Below are positions 33,579 through 42,733 of a stretch of 64,000 bases of DNA, in pieces (position 1 is the stretch's first letter; each line of letters begins with the position of its first letter). A program made the position numbers and the translations under genes. Below the pieces are notes generated by a model, which saw only the letters and a program-made list of their open reading frames with translations, made no database searches and was not told the origin of the DNA. The stretch is from UMGS363 sp051881815 (GTDB lineage Bacteria > Bacillota > Clostridia > Oscillospirales > Ruminococcaceae), in NCBI GenBank assembly GCA_051881815.1, contig JBJEQP010000117.1, positions 26,972-90,971 of the forward strand, read 5' to 3'.

Positions 33579-34940
33579 ATGGATTCTGACGGGCTTGCGG
33601 GGAGTATTGTTATCCTTGCGCTTATTTTGTTAAAAGCATTTCTTGCTGTCTGCGAAATTGCAGTCTTTGAGATCGGAGATTCAAAGCTAAAGACGTTTGA
33701 AAACGGAAGCGCTGCGGAAAAGCGGCTTTATTCCATGCTCAAAAAGGCTGCTGTGACGGAACGGACATTTACATTCGGAAAGGGTGCGCTTTCTTCGGTT
33801 ATATGCGTGGTTTCGGAGCTGACCTTTATCGGCATTCTGTCGGAGGAGTTCGGCGGTACTTCTGCCGCATATATTCTTGCTGCGGCGTTGATACTCCTTG
33901 CCGATACGCTGGTGATACTTGCGGTTTGCTGCGGTCTGCCGATGCGGATCGTCACAAAAAAGAACGCTGAAGATATCGCTGTGCGCTGCTCGGCTGCACT
34001 CAAGGCTATTACTGTGCTTCTCACGCCTTTATCCGCACTTTCGGCTGTGGTGATAAACCTTTTCGGCGGCTCCTCCGAGGATATTGACGAGGTCACCGAG
34101 GAAGAGATACTTATGATGGTCGACGCAGGAAATGTCGAAGAGTCACAGAGGGAAATGATAAGCAACGTTTTCGGCTTTGACGACAAGAATGTTTCCGATG
34201 TTATGACTCACCGAACGGATATTGTCGCTGTCGAAACAACAGCAGGGATCTCCGAGATAGTGAATGCTTCCATAGGCAGCGGTTTTTCGCGTATTCCTGT
34301 TTATGAGGACAGCATCGACCATATCGTCGGCGTGATAAGCGTAAAAGACCTGCTCTGTATGATAGGCTCGGACGCTGCGCAGAGCACGCTTGCAAAAGAC
34401 CTTATGAGGGATGTTTTCTATGTCCCCGAAGCAATGCACTGCAGCGAGCTTTTCAAGCTTCTTTCGCAGAAAAAAACGGTAATGGCTACGGTCGTTGACG
34501 AGTACGGCGGAACAGCCGGCATCGTCACTATGGAAGACCTTGTCGAAACCATTGTCGGAGATATCAGAGATGAATATGACAACGAGGAAGAGGACATCAA
34601 GCAGATATCGGACGATACCTTTACCATAAGCGGAAATGCCTCACCCGAGGATGTATTCGGAAGGCTCGGACTGGAGCTTCCCGAGGACAATGATTCCGAC
34701 ACTATGAGCGGTCTTGTGACAAGTCTGCTCGGACATATCCCCGAAGAAAGCGAACACGCCTGCTTAAAATACGGAAATGTGCTCTTCACCGTACTTGTGA
34801 CCGAGGATATGTGGATATCAAAGCTTAAAGCGGAATTGATTCACGATGAGCACGCCGACGGACGCGATGCCGGCTCCGACGGAAATGATCGTGATAATGA
34901 AAATAATGATAATGAAAAGGAGAAGATCAATGAAGATTAA
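33579..34940 (+). CDS. HlyC/CorC-family CBS-domain membrane protein
   Basis: 453 residues from the ATG at 33579 (MDSDGLAGSIVIL), with AAAGGAAG upstream. DUF21/CNNM membrane domain (about 1-165), CBS pair (about 195-330: MTHRTDIVAVE ... FSRIPVYED ... VVDEYGGTAGIVTMEDL), and the C-terminal CorC_HlyC domain (about 345-425). The family is linked to Mg2+/Co2+ efflux. The C-terminus is a Asp/Asn/Glu-rich tail after residue 425. Its end overlaps the next gene by 11 bases, so it is co-translated with the first transglutaminase lipoprotein. Confidence 0.88.
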   Translation: MDSDGLAGSIVILALILLKAFLAVCEIAVFEIGDSKLKTFENGSAAEKRLYSMLKKAAVTERTFTFGKGALSSVICVVSELTFIGILSEEFGGTSAAYILAAALILLADTLVILAVCCGLPMRIVTKKNAEDIAVRCSAALKAITVLLTPLSALSAVVINLFGGSSEDIDEVTEEEILMMVDAGNVEESQREMISNVFGFDDKNVSDVMTHRTDIVAVETTAGISEIVNASIGSGFSRIPVYEDSIDHIVGVISVKDLLCMIGSDAAQSTLAKDLMRDVFYVPEAMHCSELFKLLSQKKTVMATVVDEYGGTAGIVTMEDLVETIVGDIRDEYDNEEEDIKQISDDTFTISGNASPEDVFGRLGLELPEDNDSDTMSGLVTSLLGHIPEESEHACLKYGNVLFTVLVTEDMWISKLKAELIHDEHADGRDAGSDGNDRDNENNDNEKEKINED

Positions 34941-36615
34941 CACCAAAAAAACGATAAGTGCGGTTCTGGCTCTCATTCTTTCGGCAGCTGTCCTCGCAAC
35001 AGGCTGCGGCAGGGCTGACGACACTGCCGAAACCGCAGTTCAGACCGAGGCTTCCTATACCGAAGCAGCAGTCACCGAGGAGACCTTTATCGATCTTGAA
35101 GTCACAAAGGCTGAATTTGACGCCAAGAGCGATAAATGGAACGAAACACAGATCAACGAGATCATGTACACCACACAGGCTTGCTACTCCCGTGTTTCTC
35201 CGATGGCAGGCTCGGAGAAATCCAAAAAATATGCAAAGGGCGCAAAGGTAAACGTTATTGCCGCTACCGACACAGGCTATTTCAAGCTCAAGGACGGTTC
35301 TTTTATCCATTCAAGCTTTTTGAGCGACACAAAGCCGGGCGAAGTCACAACAACACCGGACGATGATATCGAAGAGATCTTTGATGACGAGGATACCACA
35401 ACTACCACCAAAAAGACCACCGCAACAACAAAGAAAACCACAGCAAAGACTACTTCAAAGACAACTTCAAAAACTACTTCAAAAACCACTTCAAAGACAA
35501 CAACCAAAACTACAACCAAGAAAACTACTACTGCAACAACTAAGAGCAGTACTTCAACAGCTGTTTCCTACAAGTACAATGTTGACTACAAGACAAAGTA
35601 TGTTTATAAGCAGCTCCCTGCCGCTGAACAGAAGCTTTACGCAAACATTGTTGAAGCCGCAAAGAGCTTCAAATCCAAGGTCGCTGTTCCCGACGGACTT
35701 ACAGACACACAGGTCATAAAGACCTACACTAACGTTATCTATCAGGAACCCCAGCTTTTCTGGCTCCCGAGCAGGGTCCCCTCAAACTATGGCGGCTACC
35801 TTGACATCAAGTATATCTACACCTCCGCAGAGGTAGCAGAGATCCAGCCGGGACTTGACAAGAATGTAAAGACTGTTATGAACACCGTAAATCAGTATAA
35901 ATCGACCTTCAGCAAGATAAAGGTCATCTATGACTGGGTGGTAAAGACAAGCGAATTCTCCGAATCGGACAGCGAGGACACAAGCTCCGTTAAAAACGGT
36001 CTCACAAAGGACGCAGCTCTTCAGTGCGCAGGCTATGCAAGAACCATGCAGTATCTCTTTGACGTTGCAGGCATAGAAAGCGTTGTTATCATCGGCAAGA
36101 ACGCAGAAGGAACAACTCACGCATGGAACAAGGTCTACTGCGAAAACGGCTACTACAACATTGACGCAACATGGGGCGATCCTATCAACGACCATGACAA
36201 GAACTACATAAGATACAACTACTTCCTCGTTCCCGATGCATGGATAAAGAATGACCACCTCAGCCCGAACACCTTCTTCAGAAGCAACGGCTCCACGATC
36301 CACCTCTTTGAAGAGCCTGCCTGCACAAAGACAAGCGCTAACTACTACAAGGCAACAAACAAGGAATTCAGCTCCTACAAGGACGCTGTTGCAGGCATGA
36401 AGGCAGAGATCGACGCTGCTATAAAGGCAGGAACTGTTGCCGTTACGATCCGTGTTACAGACAAGAGCATCTGGGATAAGATGAATACGAACGATACCTT
36501 CCGTGAGCTCCAGAATTACGCAAAGGCAAAGAGCTCAAAGGTCAAGAAGATCTCCAGACTTACAAAATACGGCGAAGGCTGCTATGTTGTTCAGTACGAT
36601 ATTTACTATAAATAA
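34930..36615 (+). CDS. Transglutaminase-like lipoprotein 1 (SH3-like domain, Thr/Lys linker)
   Basis: 561 residues from the ATG at 34930 (MKINTKKTISAVLALIL), AAAAGGAG upstream. Lipobox LATGC with lipidated Cys26. About residues 55-135 is an SH3b-like module (YSRVSPMAGSEK ... GYFKLKDGSFIHSS). Residues ~155-210 are Thr/Lys repeats (KTTSKTTSKTTSK), probably a wall-spanning linker. The C-terminal domain is transglutaminase-like, CYK3 type, with Cys in ALQCAGYA, His in TTHAWNKV and Asp in YYNIDATWGDP, the full catalytic triad. Surface-exposed; could be a cysteine peptidase or cross-linking enzyme acting on wall peptides or proteins. First of five tandem paralogues. Confidence 0.82.
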   Translation: MKINTKKTISAVLALILSAAVLATGCGRADDTAETAVQTEASYTEAAVTEETFIDLEVTKAEFDAKSDKWNETQINEIMYTTQACYSRVSPMAGSEKSKKYAKGAKVNVIAATDTGYFKLKDGSFIHSSFLSDTKPGEVTTTPDDDIEEIFDDEDTTTTTKKTTATTKKTTAKTTSKTTSKTTSKTTSKTTTKTTTKKTTTATTKSSTSTAVSYKYNVDYKTKYVYKQLPAAEQKLYANIVEAAKSFKSKVAVPDGLTDTQVIKTYTNVIYQEPQLFWLPSRVPSNYGGYLDIKYIYTSAEVAEIQPGLDKNVKTVMNTVNQYKSTFSKIKVIYDWVVKTSEFSESDSEDTSSVKNGLTKDAALQCAGYARTMQYLFDVAGIESVVIIGKNAEGTTHAWNKVYCENGYYNIDATWGDPINDHDKNYIRYNYFLVPDAWIKNDHLSPNTFFRSNGSTIHLFEEPACTKTSANYYKATNKEFSSYKDAVAGMKAEIDAAIKAGTVAVTIRVTDKSIWDKMNTNDTFRELQNYAKAKSSKVKKISRLTKYGEGCYVVQYDIYYK

Positions 36616-36714
36616 TAACCGCCGTCCGAAGCAAAAGGCGTTTCCCCCGATCAGCACCGATCAGCACGAAATAACCTTTCAGCATTCCTATGGCAAAGAA
36701 GGAAAGGAAAAACT

Positions 36715-38127
36715 ATGAAGAAGAAAAATCTGAAAATGATCTCAGCTGTTCTGGCTATGATAACAGCCCTTACAATGGTTGCAGCAGGCTGCGGAAACCG
36801 GACAGAAGATCAGGACGAATTCGTTACAAATGTTATCACTCAGGCTCCGAACGAGGATGAACCTTCCGTAACGGAGGGAACAGGCATTGCCGATAACGGC
36901 GATACTCCTGCCGACACGCAGGCGCAGACCACCGTTACAGAGGTCGTTCGAGATGACAGAGGCAATATTGTTACCGAAGCAAACGGCGAACCTCTTACAC
37001 AGGTCGTAACAACAACCGTGCCCACTGCCGATCCCGACGCTGAAAAGTTCTTCTCCGAGCTCGCAACAAAGCCGAACATCAACGTTGATACCTCCGTGGA
37101 CAGCAGCACAAAGTATCCTTACAACACTCTCACAGACGATGAAAAGGCTCTTTATGACGCTATCGTCGGCGCAGCTACAAATATGTCCACAAGGATCTTC
37201 GGCGCACAGAAGCTGAGCAATGCAGAATGGCTCAAGGTTTTCGGTCTTGTTTACAATCAGGAACCGCAGCTTTTCTGGCTCAACAGCAAATCCGTTGTCG
37301 GCAGACTCTATTACAACGAGATCGACGTCGACAAGATCAACGCTATGCAGAAGGAGATCGACGCGACCGTTGAGCCTCTCCTCAAGGAAGCAAACGGCAA
37401 ATCCTCGACCTTTGAAAAGCTCAAGGTTTTCCATGACTATCTTGTACTCAATGCAACCTTTGAAGAGATCGAAGACAAGGTAAACTACAACCAGACCATC
37501 TACAACGCTTTCGCAGGCGGCACTTCAAAGCAGGCAAACATCCAGTGCTCCGGCTATGCAAAGGCAATGCAGTATCTCTGTGATAAGGCAGGCATCGACT
37601 GCATGGTGATCACAGGCACAAACGAAAAGGGCACGACTCACGCATGGAACAAGGTAAAGGTCGAAGGCGAATGGTATAACCTCGACTGCACATGGGATGA
37701 CCCTATCTTCTCCGATCCGCTCCCGAATTATATCCGCTATACCTTCTTCCTCGTTCCCGATTCATGGATAAATGAGATCACTCATTTCAATGTCAATACA
37801 GTTTCCCTCAAGAGCGGCGAAAAGGTAAAGTATTTCGATCCTCCGACGGCTTCTGCAGAATCCATGAACTACTTCCGCAAGAACGGTCTTGTTTATGACG
37901 ACCGTGATTCCGCTGATAAGGCGCTCAAGGCTGCACTCGAAAAGGCAGTTGAAGAAAACAGGATCGTTGCACAGATCATGGTAAGCTCCGATGAGCTTTA
38001 CAATGAGATCAAGAGCGACCTCAAGAGCTATCAGACCTATATCAAGGAAAAAAGCTCAAAGGTAACGGGTCTTGCCGAAAACTGCAACGAAACAATGCGC
38101 ATTATCCAGCTCAACGTAAAGTATTGA
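36715..38127 (+). CDS. Transglutaminase-like lipoprotein 2
   Basis: 470 residues. Lipobox VAAGC with Cys26. An acidic Thr-rich spacer (about 30-125), then the same domain as in gene 1: a helical half (EKALYDAIVGAATNMS ... NQEPQLFWLNSKS) and the catalytic half with Cys in IQCSGYAKAMQYL, His in TTHAWNKV and Asp in YNLDCTWDDP. The triad is intact. 99 bases after paralogue 1 and 4 bases before paralogue 3. Confidence 0.82.
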   Translation: MKKKNLKMISAVLAMITALTMVAAGCGNRTEDQDEFVTNVITQAPNEDEPSVTEGTGIADNGDTPADTQAQTTVTEVVRDDRGNIVTEANGEPLTQVVTTTVPTADPDAEKFFSELATKPNINVDTSVDSSTKYPYNTLTDDEKALYDAIVGAATNMSTRIFGAQKLSNAEWLKVFGLVYNQEPQLFWLNSKSVVGRLYYNEIDVDKINAMQKEIDATVEPLLKEANGKSSTFEKLKVFHDYLVLNATFEEIEDKVNYNQTIYNAFAGGTSKQANIQCSGYAKAMQYLCDKAGIDCMVITGTNEKGTTHAWNKVKVEGEWYNLDCTWDDPIFSDPLPNYIRYTFFLVPDSWINEITHFNVNTVSLKSGEKVKYFDPPTASAESMNYFRKNGLVYDDRDSADKALKAALEKAVEENRIVAQIMVSSDELYNEIKSDLKSYQTYIKEKSSKVTGLAENCNETMRIIQLNVKY

Positions 38128-38131
38128 TCAG

Positions 38132-39265
38132 ATGAGATCTGAATTTTTACCGGCACTGGCAATGACGGCGGCAGCTTTGATGCTCCTGCCGTCCTGCAGC
38201 GCCGTTGATGAGAGCGTTCCCCTGCCGCAGAGCGGTCAGAACACCGAAGCTGCGGCGGAAAAGCTCGATTATGTCTTTTATACCCTTAACGATAAGGAAA
38301 AGGAGACCTATTCCGACATGATCGGAGCGGTCAACAGGCGTGAAAACGAGTTCCCGTTCCCCGACGGGTTTGACAGCGCCGAAATGCGCAAGCTTTTCAC
38401 CCTCCTTTACACCCAGCAGGAACGTATCTTCTGGCTCGACAGCAGATTTTACTGCGATGATGAGCAGAGGAAGCTCTATTTTATGTATCGCTATGACGAA
38501 GAGCAGACCGATCGTATGCGTGTGGCACTCGACCTTGAAGCAGGCAGGATAATCGCAGGCTTCGGTCAGGCAGCGGACGATCATGAAAAGCTCCTTGCCA
38601 TCCACGATGCGATAGTTCTTTCCTGTACATTCTCCGAAACAGGCAGCAACGCCGCAACAGCTTACGGCGCACTTGTTGACGGTTCGGCAATGTGCGAGGG
38701 CTATGCGTTTGCGTTCTCCTATCTTTGTACGGCTGCAGGCATCGAAAATTACGTTGTCAGCGGCACAAACGAAAAGGGCGAACCGCATCTTTGGAACAAG
38801 GTCGTTTGCAGCGGCGAGTGGTACAACGTTGACTGCACCTGGGACGATCCTATCCTTAAATATGATAACGAAAAGTATCTGAAGCACGACTATTTTCTTG
38901 TTTCGGACGCCGAGATAAACGGGATATCGCATTTTCCCGATACGGAATATCTTCCGTCTGTTTCCTGTACGGACAGAACAGAGAATTATTTCGTAAAAAA
39001 CGGGCTTTATTTCGACAATTATGAGGACGGACTCGAAGGTCTTTCCGCTTCTTTAAAAAAATCCGCTGCAAGCGGCAGCGGAGAAGCAGAGATACGCTTT
39101 AGCAATGAAAAAGCCTTCAACGAGGTCTGCACCTATCTTTTCGATCAGCAGGGTCTGAAAGAGATCATCGAGGAGCTGAACGCAAATGACGGACTAAAGA
39201 TAAGCTCCGCCCGTCATTCCATAAACAGCAGCCTTTATGTGATCCATATTTCGTTGATTTTTTGA
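38132..39265 (+). CDS. Transglutaminase-like lipoprotein 3
   Basis: 377 residues, the shortest of the five. Lipobox LLPSC with Cys22, almost no spacer, then the conserved two-part domain: YTLNDKEKETYSDMIGAV, QQERIFWLDSRFY, and the triad Cys (SAMCEGYAFAFSYL), His (GEPHLWNKV), Asp (YNVDCTWDDP). It starts four bases after paralogue 2 without a strong separate ribosome site, so translation is probably coupled. Confidence 0.8.
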   Translation: MRSEFLPALAMTAAALMLLPSCSAVDESVPLPQSGQNTEAAAEKLDYVFYTLNDKEKETYSDMIGAVNRRENEFPFPDGFDSAEMRKLFTLLYTQQERIFWLDSRFYCDDEQRKLYFMYRYDEEQTDRMRVALDLEAGRIIAGFGQAADDHEKLLAIHDAIVLSCTFSETGSNAATAYGALVDGSAMCEGYAFAFSYLCTAAGIENYVVSGTNEKGEPHLWNKVVCSGEWYNVDCTWDDPILKYDNEKYLKHDYFLVSDAEINGISHFPDTEYLPSVSCTDRTENYFVKNGLYFDNYEDGLEGLSASLKKSAASGSGEAEIRFSNEKAFNEVCTYLFDQQGLKEIIEELNANDGLKISSARHSINSSLYVIHISLIF

Positions 39266-39299
39266 CTACACTCTTATATCGGAGGAAATGTAAGATTAT

Positions 39300-40796
39300 A
39301 TGAGTAAAAACAAAATCACAGCATTGACAGCTGCCCTGCTTGCTGCAGCGTTAATGCTTTCGGCTTGCGGAAACAGCAGCGAAGCCGACTGGGAGGACAC
39401 ACTTCCGTCAGCCGTAACCACTGCCGCCGAAAAGGAAGTCACCGTTATCGAAGCGGAAACCACTCCGCCGATATCTATATCCGTTCCCGAAACAACAACG
39501 ACCTCGGAGAAGAGCACAGAGCTTGCAACAACGACAGCTCCGACCGAAACATCATCCGAAACGACAACTACCACCTCCGCAACGGTCACGACTGTTCCAA
39601 CAACATCCGTTTCGTCTGCTGTTTCGATCTCGACGACCGCTGATACCTCAAAGCAGAGTACAACGACCACCGTGCAGGAATCCGCTGCCACCGAAACGAT
39701 AGAAACAGCTGCCGAGGATCTGCCGGGCGGCGAATTTATCTATTCCAAAGATGATTCAAAAACCAAAGCATACGTTTACAGCACGCTCGACAACGATAAG
39801 AAAGCCGTTTACGACGCTATGCTTACCGCCATTAAATCCCACGCCAACACCTTCCGGATACCCGAGGGCGTAAAGATCACGGGCGATGAATATGTTGAGC
39901 TTTATCAGCTCATATACGATTTTGAATACAGCATTTTTGATCTTGATGTCAAGATACGCTATACAAGCGATTCAAGATCGGGCAACGTTGTTTCCGCACA
40001 GCTTTCTTATCTTTACACCGCCGAACAGGTCGATGATATGATACAAAAAAGCGACGCGGCAGCAGATAAGATCATTTCCGAGCTTGGGGACGGAAAGTCC
40101 GAATATGAAACTGTAAAGTTCTTCTACGACAAGCTTGCTTCCGAGATCGAATATAACGAAAATGCAGAAAATCTTCGTGATATCTACGGTGCGCTCGTTG
40201 ACAAATCGACCGTCTGCGGCGGCTATGCAAAAGCATTTTCTTACCTTTGCTCAAAGGTCGGGATCGAAACTATTACAATGCTCGGCGATTTCAACGAAAC
40301 TCCACACATGTGGAATATGGTAAAGATCGACGGAGAATGGTACCACATCGACGTTACCTCGGGCAACGCTATGAACACCGATTTTCCGTACATAAGATAC
40401 GATTATTTCTGCGTTACGGATGATATTATAAACAAGTATCACGTTGTTTACGACCAGCCGTTCGATTATCCGAAGGCAACCTCCGAAAAATACAACTACT
40501 TCATATATAATAATCTTGTTGCAAGTGATGTTCCCGAGGCTGCTGCGCTTATTGCGGATGAGATCATAAAGGCTTCCAAAAACCGCACCCCTGCAGTTCA
40601 GTTCGTCTGCGCCGACGACAAGACCTATGAGGATGTCATCTTCTACCTTTTCGATCCCGATCAGCGCCACGCTATCGACATCTATGAAAACACCTACGAT
40701 TCGGCAGAAACCAAATACAAAATGGACTCTATACAATATCACAGCGACCCGAAAACAAGAGTTATAAAGCTTTTCCTTCAGTATATCGAAAGCTGA
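39300..40796 (+). CDS. Transglutaminase-like lipoprotein 4 (Thr/Ser-rich linker)
   Basis: 498 residues. Lipobox MLSAC with Cys23. Residues ~30-145 are a Thr/Ser/Glu-rich linker (TTTSEKSTELATTTAPTETS). Domain as in the others: Cys in TVCGGYAKAFSYL, His in TPHMWNMV, Asp in YHIDVTSGN. The usual Trp after the Asp motif (TWDDP) is replaced by Ser, so substrate choice may differ. GGAGG lies upstream of the ATG. Confidence 0.8.
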   Translation: MSKNKITALTAALLAAALMLSACGNSSEADWEDTLPSAVTTAAEKEVTVIEAETTPPISISVPETTTTSEKSTELATTTAPTETSSETTTTTSATVTTVPTTSVSSAVSISTTADTSKQSTTTTVQESAATETIETAAEDLPGGEFIYSKDDSKTKAYVYSTLDNDKKAVYDAMLTAIKSHANTFRIPEGVKITGDEYVELYQLIYDFEYSIFDLDVKIRYTSDSRSGNVVSAQLSYLYTAEQVDDMIQKSDAAADKIISELGDGKSEYETVKFFYDKLASEIEYNENAENLRDIYGALVDKSTVCGGYAKAFSYLCSKVGIETITMLGDFNETPHMWNMVKIDGEWYHIDVTSGNAMNTDFPYIRYDYFCVTDDIINKYHVVYDQPFDYPKATSEKYNYFIYNNLVASDVPEAAALIADEIIKASKNRTPAVQFVCADDKTYEDVIFYLFDPDQRHAIDIYENTYDSAETKYKMDSIQYHSDPKTRVIKLFLQYIES

Positions 40797-40819
40797 AAAA
40801 GCTTTGGAGGTAATCGACC

Positions 40820-42052
40820 TTGCAAAGAATAATACCGATCCGCTGCGCTGCTTTGGCCGCAGCAATAACGGTAACTATGGCGTTATCCTCATGCAGCCGT
40901 GAAAACAATGCGGCGGAGGATATGACCTATAACGGCAGTTATCATAAGATAGAAGGCGGTACATCGGTGCTGATTGAAAACGAGCAGACCGATATCCCCG
41001 AGGACACGATATATATTCCCGAAGATATGGAAACGATCTACGGACAAAGCTTTCTGTCAGCCGAGGAAAAGGAGATATATTCCTCGCTCGTCAAAGCGAT
41101 CAAAGCTGAAGAAGCCTCCGTGCCGATGGACGCTGACGGCGAAACCTACACGAAGATACTGAACCTTATCGGCATTGAGCAGATGGGCATCGGCAACGTT
41201 GCGGACAGGAAGGTCGGCAGCTTTGATATGGATACCCAGCGTTTTCCCGTTGAATTCACCTATCGCTTTTCCCGTGAGGAAATGAGCAGCATGAACCGTG
41301 CCGCAGAAAGCGCCGCAAACGAGATTATGTCGGGACTTACCGATGAAATGACCGCATACGATAAGCTGAAATACTTCCACGACTATCTTATAACGCATTG
41401 TGAAAGCAGCTCCGATGATATCTATGCGAACACGATATACGGTACGCTTGTGAAGGGCAAAGCGCTCTGCGAAGGCTATGCAAAGAGCTTTTCCTACCTT
41501 TGCAACAAGGCAGGGATAGAAAACATCATAGTCACAGGAGAAACAGACACCGCCCATATGTGGAACATGGTAAAAATGAACGGAAACTGGTATCATGTTG
41601 ATGTTACCTGGGATAAGCCCGAGAAAAGGATCTCCAACGCCTATCCCGATATGGTCTTATACCAGTATTTTCTTGTGACCGACTCGGTAATAGAGAATAA
41701 CCACACTATCTGGACAATAACCTCACCGCCGCCGAAGGCATACGGAACTACGGAGAACTACTACATAAAGGAAGGCTTTTATGCCGACAGTGAGGATATC
41801 ACCGAATCAATAATTGAAGCCGCTATCCGAAACGCTGTATCACATGGAAAGCACACCGCCTCGGTAAAGTTCAGCACAAACAATATCCTGCTTTCCACTG
41901 TCGGCAGCTTAATTGACGGCGCAGAAACCGAAGAAAACTATCTGAAAAGCAAGATATCGGAAATAAGCTCGGAATTCAATGTAAAGCTGAACGTAAGCTG
42001 GACGGACTATTATTCGCAATACAGGATCCTGATGTTTATAATCGACTACTGA
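40820..42052 (+). CDS. Transglutaminase-like lipoprotein 5
   Basis: 410 residues, opening with TTG at 40820 (GGAGG nine bases upstream) giving MQRIIPIRCAALAAAIT. Lipobox ALSSC with Cys25. Triad Cys in ALCEGYAKSFSYL, His in TAHMWNMV, Asp in YHVDVTWDKP. The preceding FWL motif of paralogues 1-3 is not obvious, as in paralogue 4, so 4 and 5 are closer to each other. Last gene of the array, followed by a terminator. Confidence 0.8.
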   Translation: MQRIIPIRCAALAAAITVTMALSSCSRENNAAEDMTYNGSYHKIEGGTSVLIENEQTDIPEDTIYIPEDMETIYGQSFLSAEEKEIYSSLVKAIKAEEASVPMDADGETYTKILNLIGIEQMGIGNVADRKVGSFDMDTQRFPVEFTYRFSREEMSSMNRAAESAANEIMSGLTDEMTAYDKLKYFHDYLITHCESSSDDIYANTIYGTLVKGKALCEGYAKSFSYLCNKAGIENIIVTGETDTAHMWNMVKMNGNWYHVDVTWDKPEKRISNAYPDMVLYQYFLVTDSVIENNHTIWTITSPPPKAYGTTENYYIKEGFYADSEDITESIIEAAIRNAVSHGKHTASVKFSTNNILLSTVGSLIDGAETEENYLKSKISEISSEFNVKLNVSWTDYYSQYRILMFIIDY

Positions 42053-42067
42053 TAATTTCTATATGAT

Positions 42068-42114
42068 AAAAAAAGTGCGGCTGCGAAAAGGTCATTTCAC
42101 GGTCGCACTTTTTT
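42068..42114. terminator. Bidirectional terminator after the transglutaminase array
   Basis: AAAAAAAGTGCG / CGCACTTTTTT with a ~24-base loop; T-run on the plus side, A-run on the minus side. It serves both the array and the convergent sod gene. Confidence 0.85.
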
Positions 42115-42125
42115 GTTATGACAGA

Positions 42126-42722
42126 TCAAACAAGATTTCTCTCGATCTCATCCCAGTTGATGATCTCCAGAGCAGCGTCAACATAATCATCCCGGTGGTT
42201 CTGACGGTCAAGATAATAGCTGTGCTCCCAGAGGTCGAGCGCATAAACAGGACGGATATTCTCTCCTTCAGGCAGAGTATGGTTCGGCGTTGACATTATA
42301 AACATACTGCCGCAGCAGTCCTCGCATACCCATGTGTAGCCCGAGCCATAGACCTTTGCCGCATTTTCCTTTATTGCCGAAAGGAAATTTTCCGTTCCGC
42401 CGAACTGCTTATTCAGAACAGCTTTAAGATGATCGGACGGCTCTTTTTCCCCCGGCGAAAGCGAGCGGAAATAAAGCTCATGTCCGAACACGGACGCAGC
42501 TGCTCTTGCAATGTCGGTATCATGCCAATGAGAAAGCTTTTCAAGGCTGATATTCTGCAGAAGCGGCTGCGACAATACCATTTCGTTGAGCTTTTTCAGA
42601 GTTGGAAGATAGTGCTCGTTATAATGGAAAAACACGGTGTAGCGCCCGATGTTCGGTTCAAGCTCCGTTTCATCGTATCCGAGCTTAAAAACCTCAAACG
42701 GATAATACTGTTCATATATCAT
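42126..42722 (-). CDS. Divergent Fe/Mn superoxide dismutase
   Basis: 198 residues, matching the Fe/Mn-SOD fold. Metal ligands are recognisable: His33 (FFHYNEHY), His81 (FGHELYF), Asp163 and His167 (ALDLWEHSYY). GSGYTWV and STPN are also present. The conserved gateway Tyr (eight residues after the first His; Tyr34 in E. coli numbering) is Thr41. The N-terminal half is otherwise poorly conserved. It is 11 bases after feoB in the same orientation, so iron uptake and an iron-type SOD appear to share a transcript. Confidence 0.8.
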   Translation of the reverse strand: MIYEQYYPFEVFKLGYDETELEPNIGRYTVFFHYNEHYLPTLKKLNEMVLSQPLLQNISLEKLSHWHDTDIARAAASVFGHELYFRSLSPGEKEPSDHLKAVLNKQFGGTENFLSAIKENAAKVYGSGYTWVCEDCCGSMFIMSTPNHTLPEGENIRPVYALDLWEHSYYLDRQNHRDDYVDAALEIINWDEIERNLV

Positions 42723-42733
42723 AGTCTTTCTCC

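Noticed and set aside
34930..36615. Thr/Lys repeat stretch (about 35395-35560) as a frameshift or low-quality sequence
   Set aside because: The frame stays open on both sides into conserved domains, and similar Thr-rich linkers occur in the neighbouring lipoproteins.
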